Origin: Achromobacter arsenitoxydans SY8
Lineage (GTDB): Bacteria > Pseudomonadota > Gammaproteobacteria > Burkholderiales > Burkholderiaceae_B
Assembly: GCF_000236785.1 (NCBI RefSeq)
Contig: NZ_AGUF01000026.1
Location: 1-49,836 of the forward strand
DNA: 49,836 bases
Direction of reading: 5' to 3'
The notes beneath the pieces were generated by a model, which saw only the letters and a list, made by a program, of their open reading frames with translations, was not told where the DNA came from and ran no database searches. Below are positions 36,371 to 44,700 of the stretch, one piece after another. The position numbers and the translations under genes are program-made. The stretch's first letter is position 1, and every line of letters begins with the position of its first letter.

Positions 36371-37213
36371 ATGACCGCTGCAACGAATTCCGAAGTATCC
36401 ACGGGCGCCCCCAATGTGCTGCTCGATGTGAACGGCATCGAAGTGATCTACAACCACGTCATCCTGGTGCTCAAGGGCGTTTCCCTGCAGGTGCCGGAAG
36501 GCAGGATCGTGGCATTGCTGGGCGCCAACGGCGCCGGCAAGACCACCACGTTGCGCGCGATCTCCAATCTGCTCAAGGGCGAACGTGGCGACGTCACGAA
36601 GGGCCACATCCAGTATCGCGGCCAGCGCATCGAGAGGCTGTCGCCGGCCGAGCTGGTCAAGCGCGGCGTCGTGCAGGTGATGGAGGGCCGGCACTGCTTT
36701 GCCCACCTCACCATCGAGGAAAACCTGCTGACGGGCGCCTACACCCGCAGCATGAGCCGCGGCGACACCACGGCCGCGCTGGAAAGGGTCTACCAGTATT
36801 TCCCCCGGCTCAAACAACGCCGGGGCAGCCAGTCCGGATACACCTCGGGCGGCGAACAGCAGATGACGGCGATCGGCCGCGCGCTGATGGCCAATCCGAA
36901 CATGATCCTGCTGGACGAACCGTCCATGGGCCTGGCCCCGCAGATCGTCGAGGAGATCTTCGAGATCGTGCGCGACCTGAACCAGCGCGAACGCGTGAGC
37001 TTCCTGCTGGCCGAACAGAACACCAACATCGCGCTGCGCTACGCCGACTATGGCTACATCCTTGAAAACGGCCGAGTGATGATGGACGGCGCCGCGTCCG
37101 ATCTGGCGCAGAACGAGGACGTCAAAGAGTTCTACCTGGGCATCTCCAGCGGCGAGCGCAAGAGTTTCCGGGACAACAAGTTCTATCGCCGCCGCAAACG
37201 CTGGCTGGCCTGA
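36371..37213 (+). CDS. Liv-type ABC transporter ATPase (LivF-like), second system
   Basis: This 280-residue ATPase matches LivF. Walker A is GANGAGKTT (residues 51-59), the signature is TSGGEQQM and Walker B is MILLDEP followed by SMGLAPQIVEEIF. It is about 40 residues longer than usual LivF, through an N-terminal extension of about 17 residues and a basic C-terminal tail ending RRRKRWLA. It should pair with the LivG-like ATPase encoded upstream. Confidence 0.94.
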   Translation: MTAATNSEVSTGAPNVLLDVNGIEVIYNHVILVLKGVSLQVPEGRIVALLGANGAGKTTTLRAISNLLKGERGDVTKGHIQYRGQRIERLSPAELVKRGVVQVMEGRHCFAHLTIEENLLTGAYTRSMSRGDTTAALERVYQYFPRLKQRRGSQSGYTSGGEQQMTAIGRALMANPNMILLDEPSMGLAPQIVEEIFEIVRDLNQRERVSFLLAEQNTNIALRYADYGYILENGRVMMDGAASDLAQNEDVKEFYLGISSGERKSFRDNKFYRRRKRWLA

Positions 37214-37293
37214 TTCCAGAACCGGGCAAGCCAGGCTTGCCCCATGCCGCCGGCAACGGCACCGCAATACGGCACACGAGAAGGTGCGATCCC

Positions 37294-38562
37294 ATGTCCG
37301 AGTTTTTCGATGTACTCGAAACCCGCGCCCCCGAGCAGCGCGAGCGCGAATTGATGGCGGCCCTGCCGGAAGCGATTGCACGGGCCATTGCCCGGGCGCC
37401 CGCCATCGCCGAACAATTGCGCGGCATTGATCCCGCCACGGTCACGTCGCGTGAGGCCCTTGCCCGCCTGCCCGTGCTGCGCAAGCACGAACTGCTGGAA
37501 CGCCAGCAGCTCAGCCGCGACGACGCGGCCGCGCCGGCGGGCCCTGGCAAATCCTTTGGCGGCTTTTCCGCCATCGGCTGGGGCGAGGCCATGCGCGTAT
37601 TCGCGTCGCCAGGCCCGATCTACGAACCCGAAAGCGCCCGCGCGGACTACTGGCGCTTTGCCCGCGCACTGTACGCGGCGGGCTTTCGCGCCGGCGAGCT
37701 GGCTTACAACTGCTTTTCCTATCACTTCACACCGGCCGGCTCGATGATGGAGACCGCCGCGCATGCCGTGGGCTGCACTGTTTTTCCCGGCGGCACGGGG
37801 CAGACCGAGCAGCAGGTGCGCGCAATTCAGGACCTGGCGCCCAGCGGCTATACCGGCACGCCAAGCTTCCTGAAGATCATTCTTGAGAAGGCCGACGAAC
37901 TGGGCGTCAAGCTGGATTCGCTGCGCCGCGCGCTGGTGTCGGGCGAAGCCTTTCCGCCGTCCCTGCGCGATTGGCTGGCGGCGCGCGGCATCGAAGGCTA
38001 TCAGGCCTACGGCAGCGCCGACCTGGGCATGATCGCGTTCGAAACCTCCGCCCGCGAGGGGCTGGTGCTGGGCGAGGACATCATCGTCGAGATCGTCCGC
38101 CCCGGCACCGGCGAGCCCGTTCCCGCGGGCGAAGTCGGCGAAGTCGTCGTGACCACGCTGAATCCCGATTACCCGCTGGTGCGCTTCGGCACCGGCGACC
38201 TGTCCGCGGTGCTGCCCGGCATCTCGCCTTGCGGCCGCACCAACACGCGCATCAAGGGCTGGATGGGCCGTGCGGACCAGACCACTAAGGTGCGCGGCAT
38301 GTTCGTCCATCCGTCGCAGGTGGCCGACGTGACGCGCCGGCATCCGGAAATCCTGCGGGCGCGCCTGGTTATCAGCGGCAGCACCGGATCGGACCGCATG
38401 GTGCTAAAGGTGGAATCGCGGCTGCGCGGCGAGGACCTGGCCAAGCGGATCGCAGATTCCGTGCGCGACGTGACCAAACTGCGCGCCGATGTCGAATGGG
38501 TGGACGCCGGCGGCCTGCCGAACGACGGCAAGGTCATCGACGACATCCGGACCTACGAGTAA
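37294..38562 (+). CDS. Divergent phenylacetate-CoA ligase-like protein
   Basis: This 422-residue protein resembles the PaaK branch of the ANL superfamily, which activates phenylacetate and related aromatic acids with CoA and ATP. Recognisable blocks are GYTGTPSFLKIILEKA (about residues 185-200), YQAYGSADLGMIAFET in the centre, and the C-terminal GRADQTTKVRGMFVHPSQV. The serine/threonine-glycine P-loop (SSGTTG) expected near residue 100 is not present; that place reads VFASPGPIYEPES. The ATG at 37294 was chosen by family length. It ends the co-directional cluster and has no clear terminator before the convergent YeeE gene, 34 bases on. Confidence 0.82.
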   Translation: MSEFFDVLETRAPEQRERELMAALPEAIARAIARAPAIAEQLRGIDPATVTSREALARLPVLRKHELLERQQLSRDDAAAPAGPGKSFGGFSAIGWGEAMRVFASPGPIYEPESARADYWRFARALYAAGFRAGELAYNCFSYHFTPAGSMMETAAHAVGCTVFPGGTGQTEQQVRAIQDLAPSGYTGTPSFLKIILEKADELGVKLDSLRRALVSGEAFPPSLRDWLAARGIEGYQAYGSADLGMIAFETSAREGLVLGEDIIVEIVRPGTGEPVPAGEVGEVVVTTLNPDYPLVRFGTGDLSAVLPGISPCGRTNTRIKGWMGRADQTTKVRGMFVHPSQVADVTRRHPEILRARLVISGSTGSDRMVLKVESRLRGEDLAKRIADSVRDVTKLRADVEWVDAGGLPNDGKVIDDIRTYE

Positions 38563-38596
38563 TCCACGCGCCGGAATCGGCGCGGTCCGGCGGGCG

Positions 38597-39016
38597 TCAG
38601 GCGCGCTTCCCGCGTTCGATGATTGCGTGGATGGCCATCCCCGCGATCATGGCGCCCGCGAACACCAGGGCCTGCCCGATGCCTGCCGCCGCCGCGACCA
38701 GGGCGGGGCCCGGGCAGAATCCCGCCAGCCCCCAACCCACGCCGAACGCCAGGCTGCCGCCGGCCAGCCGCAGGTCCACCCGAGTGGCTTGCGGCCAGTG
38801 CATGGGCTCGCCCGACAGACTCAGGCGGCGCCTGCGCAAAACTGCAAAACCCGCGCTGGCCGCCAGGACCGCGCCGCCCATCACGAACGCCAGCGTTGGA
38901 TTCCAGAGGCCTGCCAGATCCAGGAAGCCCAGCACGCGGGCGGGATCGGCCAAGCCCGACACGATCAACCCCAGCCCGAAGATCAGGCCTGCCGCGAATG
39001 CGTAGATGCCGGCCAT
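38597..39016 (-). CDS. YeeE/YedE half-size transporter, second subunit (PmpB-like)
   Basis: This 139-residue membrane protein with about four hydrophobic segments is a half-size YeeE/YedE protein, a family that moves thiosulfate or other sulfur compounds. The conserved cysteine lies in GVGWGLAGFCPGPALV near the C-terminal half. The ATG at 39016 follows the stop of the preceding gene by one base; the longer frame to 39130 overlaps that gene and was rejected. It is the last gene of the bigR operon. The pmpA/pmpB naming follows similar operons in Xylella and Agrobacterium. Confidence 0.9.
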   Translation of the reverse strand: MAGIYAFAAGLIFGLGLIVSGLADPARVLGFLDLAGLWNPTLAFVMGGAVLAASAGFAVLRRRRLSLSGEPMHWPQATRVDLRLAGGSLAFGVGWGLAGFCPGPALVAAAAGIGQALVFAGAMIAGMAIHAIIERGKRA

Positions 39017-39017
39017 G

Positions 39018-39449
39018 TCAGCCTCCCCACACGTGACGCAGCAGATAGACCGTGGCAAAGCCCGCCGCCATGAAGATCGCGGTGGCCGCGAACGACCGGC
39101 GTGATCCGCGGGACAGGCCGCAAACGCCATGGCCGCTGGTGCACCCCGACGCGTAGCGGGTGCCGATGCCGACCAGCAGGCCCGCCACGATCAGCCGCGG
39201 CGTGCTTGCCTCGACGGTGATGGCGGGAAGCTCGGAAAAGACGCGGTACAACCAGGGCGCTGCAAATAGCCCCAGCAGAAAAGCGAGGCGCCAGCCCGAA
39301 CCGCGTTCCGGCGCGAGCAGCCCGCCCAAAATGCCGCTGATCCCGGCGATGCGTCCTGCGCCCAGCATCAGCACCACCGTGCCGGCGCCGATCAGCAGGC
39401 CGCCGACTACGCCGGCCAGCGGAGTAAAGGCGGACCAGTCCACGTTCAC
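39018..39449 (-). CDS. YeeE/YedE half-size transporter, first subunit (PmpA-like)
   Basis: This 143-residue membrane protein is the other half-size YeeE/YedE subunit. It has about four hydrophobic segments and two conserved cysteines in [18 protein letters not shown], the family's sulfur-handling signature. Its GTG start overlaps the bigR stop (GTGA, plus-strand 39446-39449), so the two are translationally coupled. Together with the next gene it would form a complete transporter, thought in related bacteria to move sulfur compounds across the inner membrane. Confidence 0.91.
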   Translation of the reverse strand: MNVDWSAFTPLAGVVGGLLIGAGTVVLMLGAGRIAGISGILGGLLAPERGSGWRLAFLLGLFAAPWLYRVFSELPAITVEASTPRLIVAGLLVGIGTRYASGCTSGHGVCGLSRGSRRSFAATAIFMAAGFATVYLLRHVWGG

Positions 39450-39781
39450 TTGAGTGACTCCAGCGCCCGTCCGCAGTACAAACTCGATAGCGTTTTCATC
39501 ACCTGGCTGACCTCGAAGCTGGCCATCTGGTAGTAGACGTACTTGCCGTCGCGCCGCGTGGCGACCAGTCCCTCGTCGCGCAGCACGCCCAGTTGCTGGG
39601 ACAGCGTCGGCTGGCGTATGCCGGTCAGTGATTCAAGCTCGCCCACGTTGCGTTCATTCTGGACCAGCTGGCACAGCAGCAGCAAGCGGTCTTCGTTGGC
39701 CAGCGCCTTCAGCAGCGCGCAGGCCTGGGAAGCGGATTCGCGCAGGGCCGAGACTTCGCAGTCGGTAAGTTGGGTGTCCAT
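39446..39781 (-). CDS. bigR: BigR/SqrR-type persulfide-sensing ArsR-family repressor
   Basis: BigR is an ArsR-fold repressor that forms an intramolecular disulfide or polysulfide bridge when persulfides rise and then releases DNA. In this 111-residue protein the sensing pair is visible as C37 (LLLLCQLV) and C103 (SLYCGRAL). Their 66-residue spacing is the same as that of C42 and C108 in described BigR. The helix-turn-helix is IRQPTLSQQLGVLRDEGL and the wing RRDGKYVYY. It heads the minus-strand operon bigR-yeeE-yeeE and is divergent from the persulfide dioxygenase gene. Confidence 0.93.
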   Translation of the reverse strand: MDTQLTDCEVSALRESASQACALLKALANEDRLLLLCQLVQNERNVGELESLTGIRQPTLSQQLGVLRDEGLVATRRDGKYVYYQMASFEVSQVMKTLSSLYCGRALESLK

Positions 39782-39817
39782 GGGGTGGTGTCGGTCGATT
39801 GGGGGATGGCGCAGTCA

Positions 39818-39866
39818 TTATATTTTTATATAAACTATACGCAAATATTATTTAATTACGTATATT
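39818..39866. promoter_or_regulatory. Predicted BigR operator/promoter region
   Basis: An AT-rich island lies between the divergent bigR and dioxygenase genes. It contains a perfect 6-base inverted repeat, ttatat-tttt-atataa (39818-39833), and a second dyad, aatat (39844-39848) with atatt (39862-39866). BigR proteins bind AT-rich palindromes over the promoter, so this is the likely control site of both directions. Confidence 0.75.
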
Positions 39867-39895
39867 GACAGGATCGAGCCGCGAAGCGCGGCCCC

Positions 39896-40771
39896 ATGCG
39901 AGCTCCCATGAATCCGCAAATCCAGGCCTTTTTCGACCCCGTCACCGCCACCATCACCTACGTCGTGCACGAAGCCGGACGGGGCGGCGCCTGCGCCATC
40001 ATTGATTCGGTGCTGGATTACGACCCCAAGTCCGGCCGCAGCAGCACGGCCAGCGCAGACAAGGTGGCTGACTACGTGCGTGAACACGAGCTCAAAACCG
40101 TTTGGCTGCTGGAAACCCACGCCCACGCGGACCACCTGTCGGCTGCGCCCTATCTGCAGCGTCTGCTGGGCGGGGTCATCGCCATCGGGCAGAGCATCCG
40201 CGCCGTGCAAGGCGTCTTCAAGAAAATTCTGAACCTGGAGCCGGAATTCCAGCTGGACGGATCGCAGTTCGGCCATCTTTTCGCCGATGGCGAAACCTTC
40301 CGCATCGGGGCGCTCACCGCCACCGCCATCCACGTGCCCGGGCACACGCCCGCCGACATGGCTTACCTGATCGGCGATGCGGCGTTCGTCGGCGACACGT
40401 TGTTCATGCCGGACGTGGGCACCGCGCGCTGCGACTTCCCGGGCGGCGACGCCCACCTGTTGTATCGCTCGATCCGGCGCCTCCTGAGCCTGCCGGACAG
40501 CACGCGGCTGTTCATGTGCCATGACTATCCGCCCGCCGGCCGCGACGCGACCTGGCAGACCACCGTCGCGGAACAGCGCCGCGCCAACATCCACGTGCGC
40601 GACGGCGTGAGCGAGGACGAATTCGTCGCCATGCGCACGCGCCGGGACGCCACGCTATCCATGCCCACACTGATCCTGCCCGCGATCCAGGTGAACATCC
40701 GGGCCGGCCATTTCCCGCCCGCCGAGGACAACGGCGTGCGCTATCTCAAGATTCCCGTCGACGCACTGTGA
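39896..40771 (+). CDS. blh: Persulfide dioxygenase (Blh/ETHE1-like)
   Basis: This metallo-beta-lactamase-fold protein of 291 residues oxidises glutathione persulfide to sulfite, removing sulfane sulfur formed from sulfide. The metal motif is THAHADH (H75, H77, D79, H80), followed by HVPGHTPADMAY and the dioxygenase signature DVGTARCDFPGGDA. Two ATG codons, 39896 and 39908, are possible and neither has a strong ribosome binding site. It is divergent from bigR. In related operons the dioxygenase has an extra domain or an SQR partner; neither is present here. Confidence 0.93.
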   Translation: MRAPMNPQIQAFFDPVTATITYVVHEAGRGGACAIIDSVLDYDPKSGRSSTASADKVADYVREHELKTVWLLETHAHADHLSAAPYLQRLLGGVIAIGQSIRAVQGVFKKILNLEPEFQLDGSQFGHLFADGETFRIGALTATAIHVPGHTPADMAYLIGDAAFVGDTLFMPDVGTARCDFPGGDAHLLYRSIRRLLSLPDSTRLFMCHDYPPAGRDATWQTTVAEQRRANIHVRDGVSEDEFVAMRTRRDATLSMPTLILPAIQVNIRAGHFPPAEDNGVRYLKIPVDAL

Positions 40772-40855
40772 ATCGCAGGCGCGCGGCACTTGCGCGCCAC
40801 GGCCATATCCCGCAAGATCGCCCGATCGAAATCACACCCGATCCGACGCATCCCC

Positions 40856-42322
40856 ATGTTCGCCGAAGCCGAAGCCGACCCAATCCTTTCCAAAGACGAA
40901 TTCAAGCCGCTGGAAGAACGGCTGCGGGCCGCCCTGCTTAACGCGCAATACGAGCGCCTTCGAAAGGCGGATAAATCGCTGCTGATTGTCGTGGCCGGCA
41001 TCGACGGCGCCGGCAAGGGCGCCACCGTCAACCTGCTCAACGAATGGATGGATCCGCGCCATATCCGGACGCTGGCGTATGGTCCGCGCGAAGGCGAAGA
41101 ACTGGACCGCCCGCCGCTCTGGCGCTACTGGAGAGACCTGCCGCCCAAAGGCAGCACCGGCATCGTCTTCGGCTCCTGGTACGCGCCGCTGATCATCGAA
41201 GCCTCGCGCAAGAAGCCGAATGCCGAAAAAATTGAGGCGCAGGCCGCCGCGATCATGCGCTTTGAAGCCATGCTGGCAGCTGAAGGCGTCCAGATCATCA
41301 AACTCTGGTTCCACCTGTCCGCCAAGGCCCAGAAAACCCGCGCGCAGCACCTGCTGGCCAGCCCGGAGACCGCCTGGCAGGTCAGCCCCGTCGACCTCAA
41401 GGTCAACAAGCGGTTCGACCGCATCCGCGCGGGCGGGCACGTTGTGCTGAACCACACGGACTGCGGCCATGCGCCCTGGGTGGTGATACCCAGCGCCGAC
41501 GAGAACATGCGCGCCGCGCGCACGGCCGAAGCGGTGCTGGCCGCAATGCGCCAGCGGGGCATTCCCCGCATTCCGCCCGCGTTCGTGGCGCACTCCGGAT
41601 CCACGCGCATCGTCGACCGCCTGGGCCAGCTGGACTACGAGGCCAAGGTGGACAAGCAGGACTACGAGTCCGAACTTGGCCTGCTGCAGGGGCGGCTGGC
41701 CCGCGCTGCCCGGTCCGACAAGTTCCAGCAGCGTTCGCTGGTGCTGGTGTTCGAAGGCCAGGACGCCGCCGGAAAAGGCGGCGCCATCCGCCGCGTCACG
41801 CACGCGCTGGACGCCAGGCAATTCGACATCACCCCCATTGCCGCGCCCAGCAGCGAGGAATTGGCCCGGCCTTATCTGTGGCGCTTCTGGCGCCGTATTC
41901 CCCGCCACGGGCGCATCGCGATCTTCGACCGCTCCTGGTACGGCCGGGTGCTGGTCGAACGCGTCGAAAAACTGATCGCCCCCGCCAAATGGCGCCGGTC
42001 GTACGCCGAGATCAACGACTTCGAAGAGCAGCTCGTCGCAAGCGGGGCGCTGGTGCTGAAGTTCTGGCTGGCCATCACCCCCGACGAGCAGCTGGAACGG
42101 TTCCGCGAACGCGAAAAATCTCCCTTCAAGAATTTCAAGATCACCCCCGACGATTGGCGCAACCGCGACAAGTGGCGCGAATATGCCGCCGCCACCAACG
42201 AACTGCTGACCCGCACCGACGTCCCGCACGCGCCGTGGCATCTGGTGTCCGCCAACGACAAGCGTTACGCTCGGCTGCAAGTGCTGAGACACATCGTCGA
42301 AGCCATGGAAGATCAACTCTGA
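40856..42322 (+). CDS. pap: Polyphosphate:AMP phosphotransferase (tandem PPK2)
   Basis: This 488-residue protein contains two PPK2 domains in tandem, the layout of class II PPK2, which uses polyphosphate to turn AMP into ADP. The N-terminal domain has GIDGAGKG (residues 48-55), but its second motif is FGSWYAPL, without the Asp and Arg of the active form. The C-terminal domain has GQDAAGKGG (301-309) and the full DRSWYGRVL (358-366), so catalysis should rest there. The ATG at 40856 gives the family length (475-500); the frame is open to 40790. No polyphosphate kinase 1 gene is nearby. Confidence 0.95.
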   Translation: MFAEAEADPILSKDEFKPLEERLRAALLNAQYERLRKADKSLLIVVAGIDGAGKGATVNLLNEWMDPRHIRTLAYGPREGEELDRPPLWRYWRDLPPKGSTGIVFGSWYAPLIIEASRKKPNAEKIEAQAAAIMRFEAMLAAEGVQIIKLWFHLSAKAQKTRAQHLLASPETAWQVSPVDLKVNKRFDRIRAGGHVVLNHTDCGHAPWVVIPSADENMRAARTAEAVLAAMRQRGIPRIPPAFVAHSGSTRIVDRLGQLDYEAKVDKQDYESELGLLQGRLARAARSDKFQQRSLVLVFEGQDAAGKGGAIRRVTHALDARQFDITPIAAPSSEELARPYLWRFWRRIPRHGRIAIFDRSWYGRVLVERVEKLIAPAKWRRSYAEINDFEEQLVASGALVLKFWLAITPDEQLERFREREKSPFKNFKITPDDWRNRDKWREYAAATNELLTRTDVPHAPWHLVSANDKRYARLQVLRHIVEAMEDQL

Positions 42323-42345
42323 ACACCGCCAGGAGGCCTTGCGCC

Positions 42346-42795
42346 ATGAGCACCGCTGAAATCCGTCCCATCGTCGCCGCCGACTTCGACGCATGGCTGC
42401 CGCTGTGGAAGGGCTATCAGGACTTCTACCGCGTCGACATCGACGACGCCGTGACGCGCAATACGTGGGCGCGGTTCCTCGACCCGGCCGAACCCATGCA
42501 TGCTGCGCTGGCCTACGAAAGCGGACGCGCGATCGGCCTGGTGCACTGGATCTTCCACCGGTCCACCTGGACGGCCGGAGACTACTGCTACCTGCAGGAC
42601 CTCTACGTGGACCTGGAAGTGCGCGGCACCGGCGCGGGGCGCAAGCTGATAGAACATGTGTATGCCGAAGCCGCCGCCGCCAACTGCGCGCGCGTGTACT
42701 GGCTGACGCACGAAACCAACGCCACCGCCATGCAGCTCTACGACCGCATCGCCGACCGGTCCGGCTTCATCCAGTATCGCAAGGTGATGGCTTGA
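42346..42795 (+). CDS. GNAT-family N-acetyltransferase
   Basis: This 149-residue protein has the GNAT acetyltransferase fold. The acetyl-CoA pyrophosphate loop is VRGTGAGRKLIEHV, following the strand CYLQDLYVDLEV, and the last strands carry NATAMQLYDRIADRSGFIQY. The ATG at 42346 has AGGAGG nine bases upstream. The HIT-family gene overlaps its stop, so the two are translationally coupled. The acceptor is unknown. Confidence 0.92.
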   Translation: MSTAEIRPIVAADFDAWLPLWKGYQDFYRVDIDDAVTRNTWARFLDPAEPMHAALAYESGRAIGLVHWIFHRSTWTAGDYCYLQDLYVDLEVRGTGAGRKLIEHVYAEAAAANCARVYWLTHETNATAMQLYDRIADRSGFIQYRKVMA

Positions 42796-43256
42796 GCGCA
42801 CGCGACCCCAACTGCCCGCTGTGCCAGGAAGACGGCGGCGCCGTGCTGTGGCGCGGCCCGCACCTGCGCATCATCGAGGTCGACGACGCGGACTATCCCG
42901 GCTTTACCCGCGTGATCTGGAACGGACATCTGGCGGAAATGACCAGTCTGTCCACCCATGGGCGCGACCTGCTGATGCGGGCGGTATACGTCGTGGAGGA
43001 AACGCAGCAGGCGATCCTGTCGCCGGACAAGGTCAACCTGGCATCGCTGGGCAACATGGTGCCGCATCTGCATTGGCATGTGATCCCGCGCTGGCGCGGC
43101 GACCGGCATTTTCCCGATCCGATCTGGGCGGCGCCGCGCATCGCGCCGGGCGCGGAACCCGAGGAATGGCACGCCAGGCAGGCGCGGGTACGCTCATTGC
43201 TGCCCCGCTACCGCGACCGGCTGGTCGAGGCGATGAACGCGCTGCTATGGCATTGA
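42792..43256 (+). CDS. HIT-family protein (nucleotide hydrolase/transferase)
   Basis: This 154-residue protein has the histidine triad HLHWHVIPRW (H92, H94, H96) of the HIT family, whose members hydrolyse dinucleoside polyphosphates or nucleotide-linked adducts. A CPLC pair (C8, C11) near the start may bind zinc, as in related HIT proteins. The start is taken as TTG at 42792, overlapping the GNAT stop as TTGA; no ATG or GTG lies in frame near this point. The gene is convergent with the glycosyltransferase gene, whose stop is 10 bases away. Confidence 0.9.
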   Translation: MSARDPNCPLCQEDGGAVLWRGPHLRIIEVDDADYPGFTRVIWNGHLAEMTSLSTHGRDLLMRAVYVVEETQQAILSPDKVNLASLGNMVPHLHWHVIPRWRGDRHFPDPIWAAPRIAPGAEPEEWHARQARVRSLLPRYRDRLVEAMNALLWH

Positions 43257-43269
43257 GGCCACAGCCTCA
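43254..43269. other. Short hairpin spanning two convergent stop codons
   Basis: The sequence tgaggc-caca-gcctca is a perfect 6-base-pair hairpin that contains the stop codons of both the HIT gene (plus) and the glycosyltransferase gene (minus). No T-tract follows on either side, so its role as a bidirectional terminator is uncertain. Confidence 0.4.
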
Positions 43270-44436
43270 CGCAAGATCGGCCTGATTGCGGGCGGGCCCG
43301 CGCAGTTCGCCCAGCCAGCGAGAATAGGCGTCCTCCACCAGACCCGCAGCGCGTTCCGCAGAAAACAGGCCCTGGCCGCAGATCCACTCGCGGCCGGCAG
43401 CGCCCATGCGCTTGCGCAGTTCCGGATCGGCCAGCAGCCTTTCCAGCGCGGCCGCCAGCGCCGCGGGATCCCGCGGCGGCACGAGCAGTCCCGTCACATC
43501 GGCCTGCATCGTCTCGGGCACGCCGCCCACGTTCGTGCCGACTACCGGCAGCCCCATGGCTGCCGCTTCGATGAAAGCCGTGCCCAGGGCTTCCCGGTGC
43601 GTAGGCAGCGCAAACACGTCCAACGCGTTCAGCACGTCGCCGATGTCCTGGCGCCGGCCCATGAAATGCACGCGCGATTCCAGGCCCAGTTCGGCCACCT
43701 GCTTCCGAAGGAGCGCATACACCGGCATGCCCTCTCCCACCAGCACCAGGTGGGCCTGAGGAAATGTCGTCGAAATGCGATGGAATGCGTCGATCAGATC
43801 GCCATGTCCCTTTTCAGCCCGCATGACGGCCACGCACCCCACGACCAGCGCATCGGAAGACAGGCCCAGTTCCTGGCGGACACTCGCCTGTTCATTGACC
43901 TGAGGCAACACCACGGGGGAATGGATGGTGGCGACCGATTGGGGCCGCGCGCCGCGATCCATCAATTGCCGATAGACGTAATGGCTGACGGCGATAACGC
44001 GATGCGGCAGCCAGGTGTAGGCGTAGAGGGAGTTGATCGGCTTGGCCAGATGGCGTGTGCGCACGATGAGCGGCGCCCCCCCCAGACGCGCCGCGATCGC
44101 CCCGCGCACGGTGTCGCAGCGGCTGTGCGTATTGACCACGTCGAAGCGCCCGCGCCGCACCAGGCGGCGCACAAAGGCCACGCACCGGAAGAAATTGAGC
44201 GCGCCGTACATTTTCACGGTATGGACGGTAAAGCCGGCCTCCCGCAAGCGCGTCGCCAGTTCCGCTTTCGGCTGGCACACCGCCTCAAGGTAATGGCCAC
44301 GCTCGCGCATGGCTATCATCTCTTTGTAAACGCAGAACTCCTGACCGCCATACGCCATAGCGGCTTCCGTATGAAGGATGCGCAAGCGCCCCCTTGTCCC
44401 GGCGGCGCTGGCTTGCGGTTCAACAGGGTTCGGCAT
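43267..44436 (-). CDS. Glycosyltransferase family 4 protein
   Basis: This 389-residue protein has the GT-B fold of family 4. The N-terminal domain opens with RILHTEAAMAYGGQEF, where the GGQE glycine loop faces the acceptor. The C-terminal domain has VVGCVAVMRAEKGH and the nucleotide-sugar EX7E motif in EALGTAFIEAAAMGLPVVGT. The wording resembles lipopolysaccharide core glycosyltransferases of Bordetella-like bacteria, but donor and acceptor cannot be told. The ATG at 44436 was chosen; a TTG at 44478 would add 14 residues. Neither has a good ribosome binding site. It is a single-gene unit between convergent and divergent neighbours. Confidence 0.88.
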   Translation of the reverse strand: MPNPVEPQASAAGTRGRLRILHTEAAMAYGGQEFCVYKEMIAMRERGHYLEAVCQPKAELATRLREAGFTVHTVKMYGALNFFRCVAFVRRLVRRGRFDVVNTHSRCDTVRGAIAARLGGAPLIVRTRHLAKPINSLYAYTWLPHRVIAVSHYVYRQLMDRGARPQSVATIHSPVVLPQVNEQASVRQELGLSSDALVVGCVAVMRAEKGHGDLIDAFHRISTTFPQAHLVLVGEGMPVYALLRKQVAELGLESRVHFMGRRQDIGDVLNALDVFALPTHREALGTAFIEAAAMGLPVVGTNVGGVPETMQADVTGLLVPPRDPAALAAALERLLADPELRKRMGAAGREWICGQGLFSAERAAGLVEDAYSRWLGELRGPARNQADLA

Positions 44437-44700
44437 GGTCAGGGGAAGGGACTTGGAAGTTGGCCGCGCCGAGTTCAAGAAAGGCCAAGCAGGTCGGTTG
44501 AAATTTATATTACATATAGGCGCACTGCCGCCTGGAATGTAAACGAAAGATAGGGGCAGTACAAGGCTGGCCCAGAGTGCAGCAAGCGCGTTATATGGGA
44601 GTTGCCGCAGCTTTCCCGATGATTGCGCTCAGTTGGACGAAGTACGCCCGAACATACATATCGTTCAGGTAAAATTCAGCTTTGCATATCCGCCACAGCT
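44437..44700. promoter_or_regulatory. Divergent region between the glycosyltransferase gene and nhaA
   Basis: The 264 bases contain an AT-rich stretch at about 44500-44520 that could hold the minus-strand promoter of the glycosyltransferase gene. On the plus strand TAAAAT (44670-44675) is a candidate -10 for nhaA, 26 bases before its ATG, without a clear -35. No other gene was seen. Confidence 0.4.
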
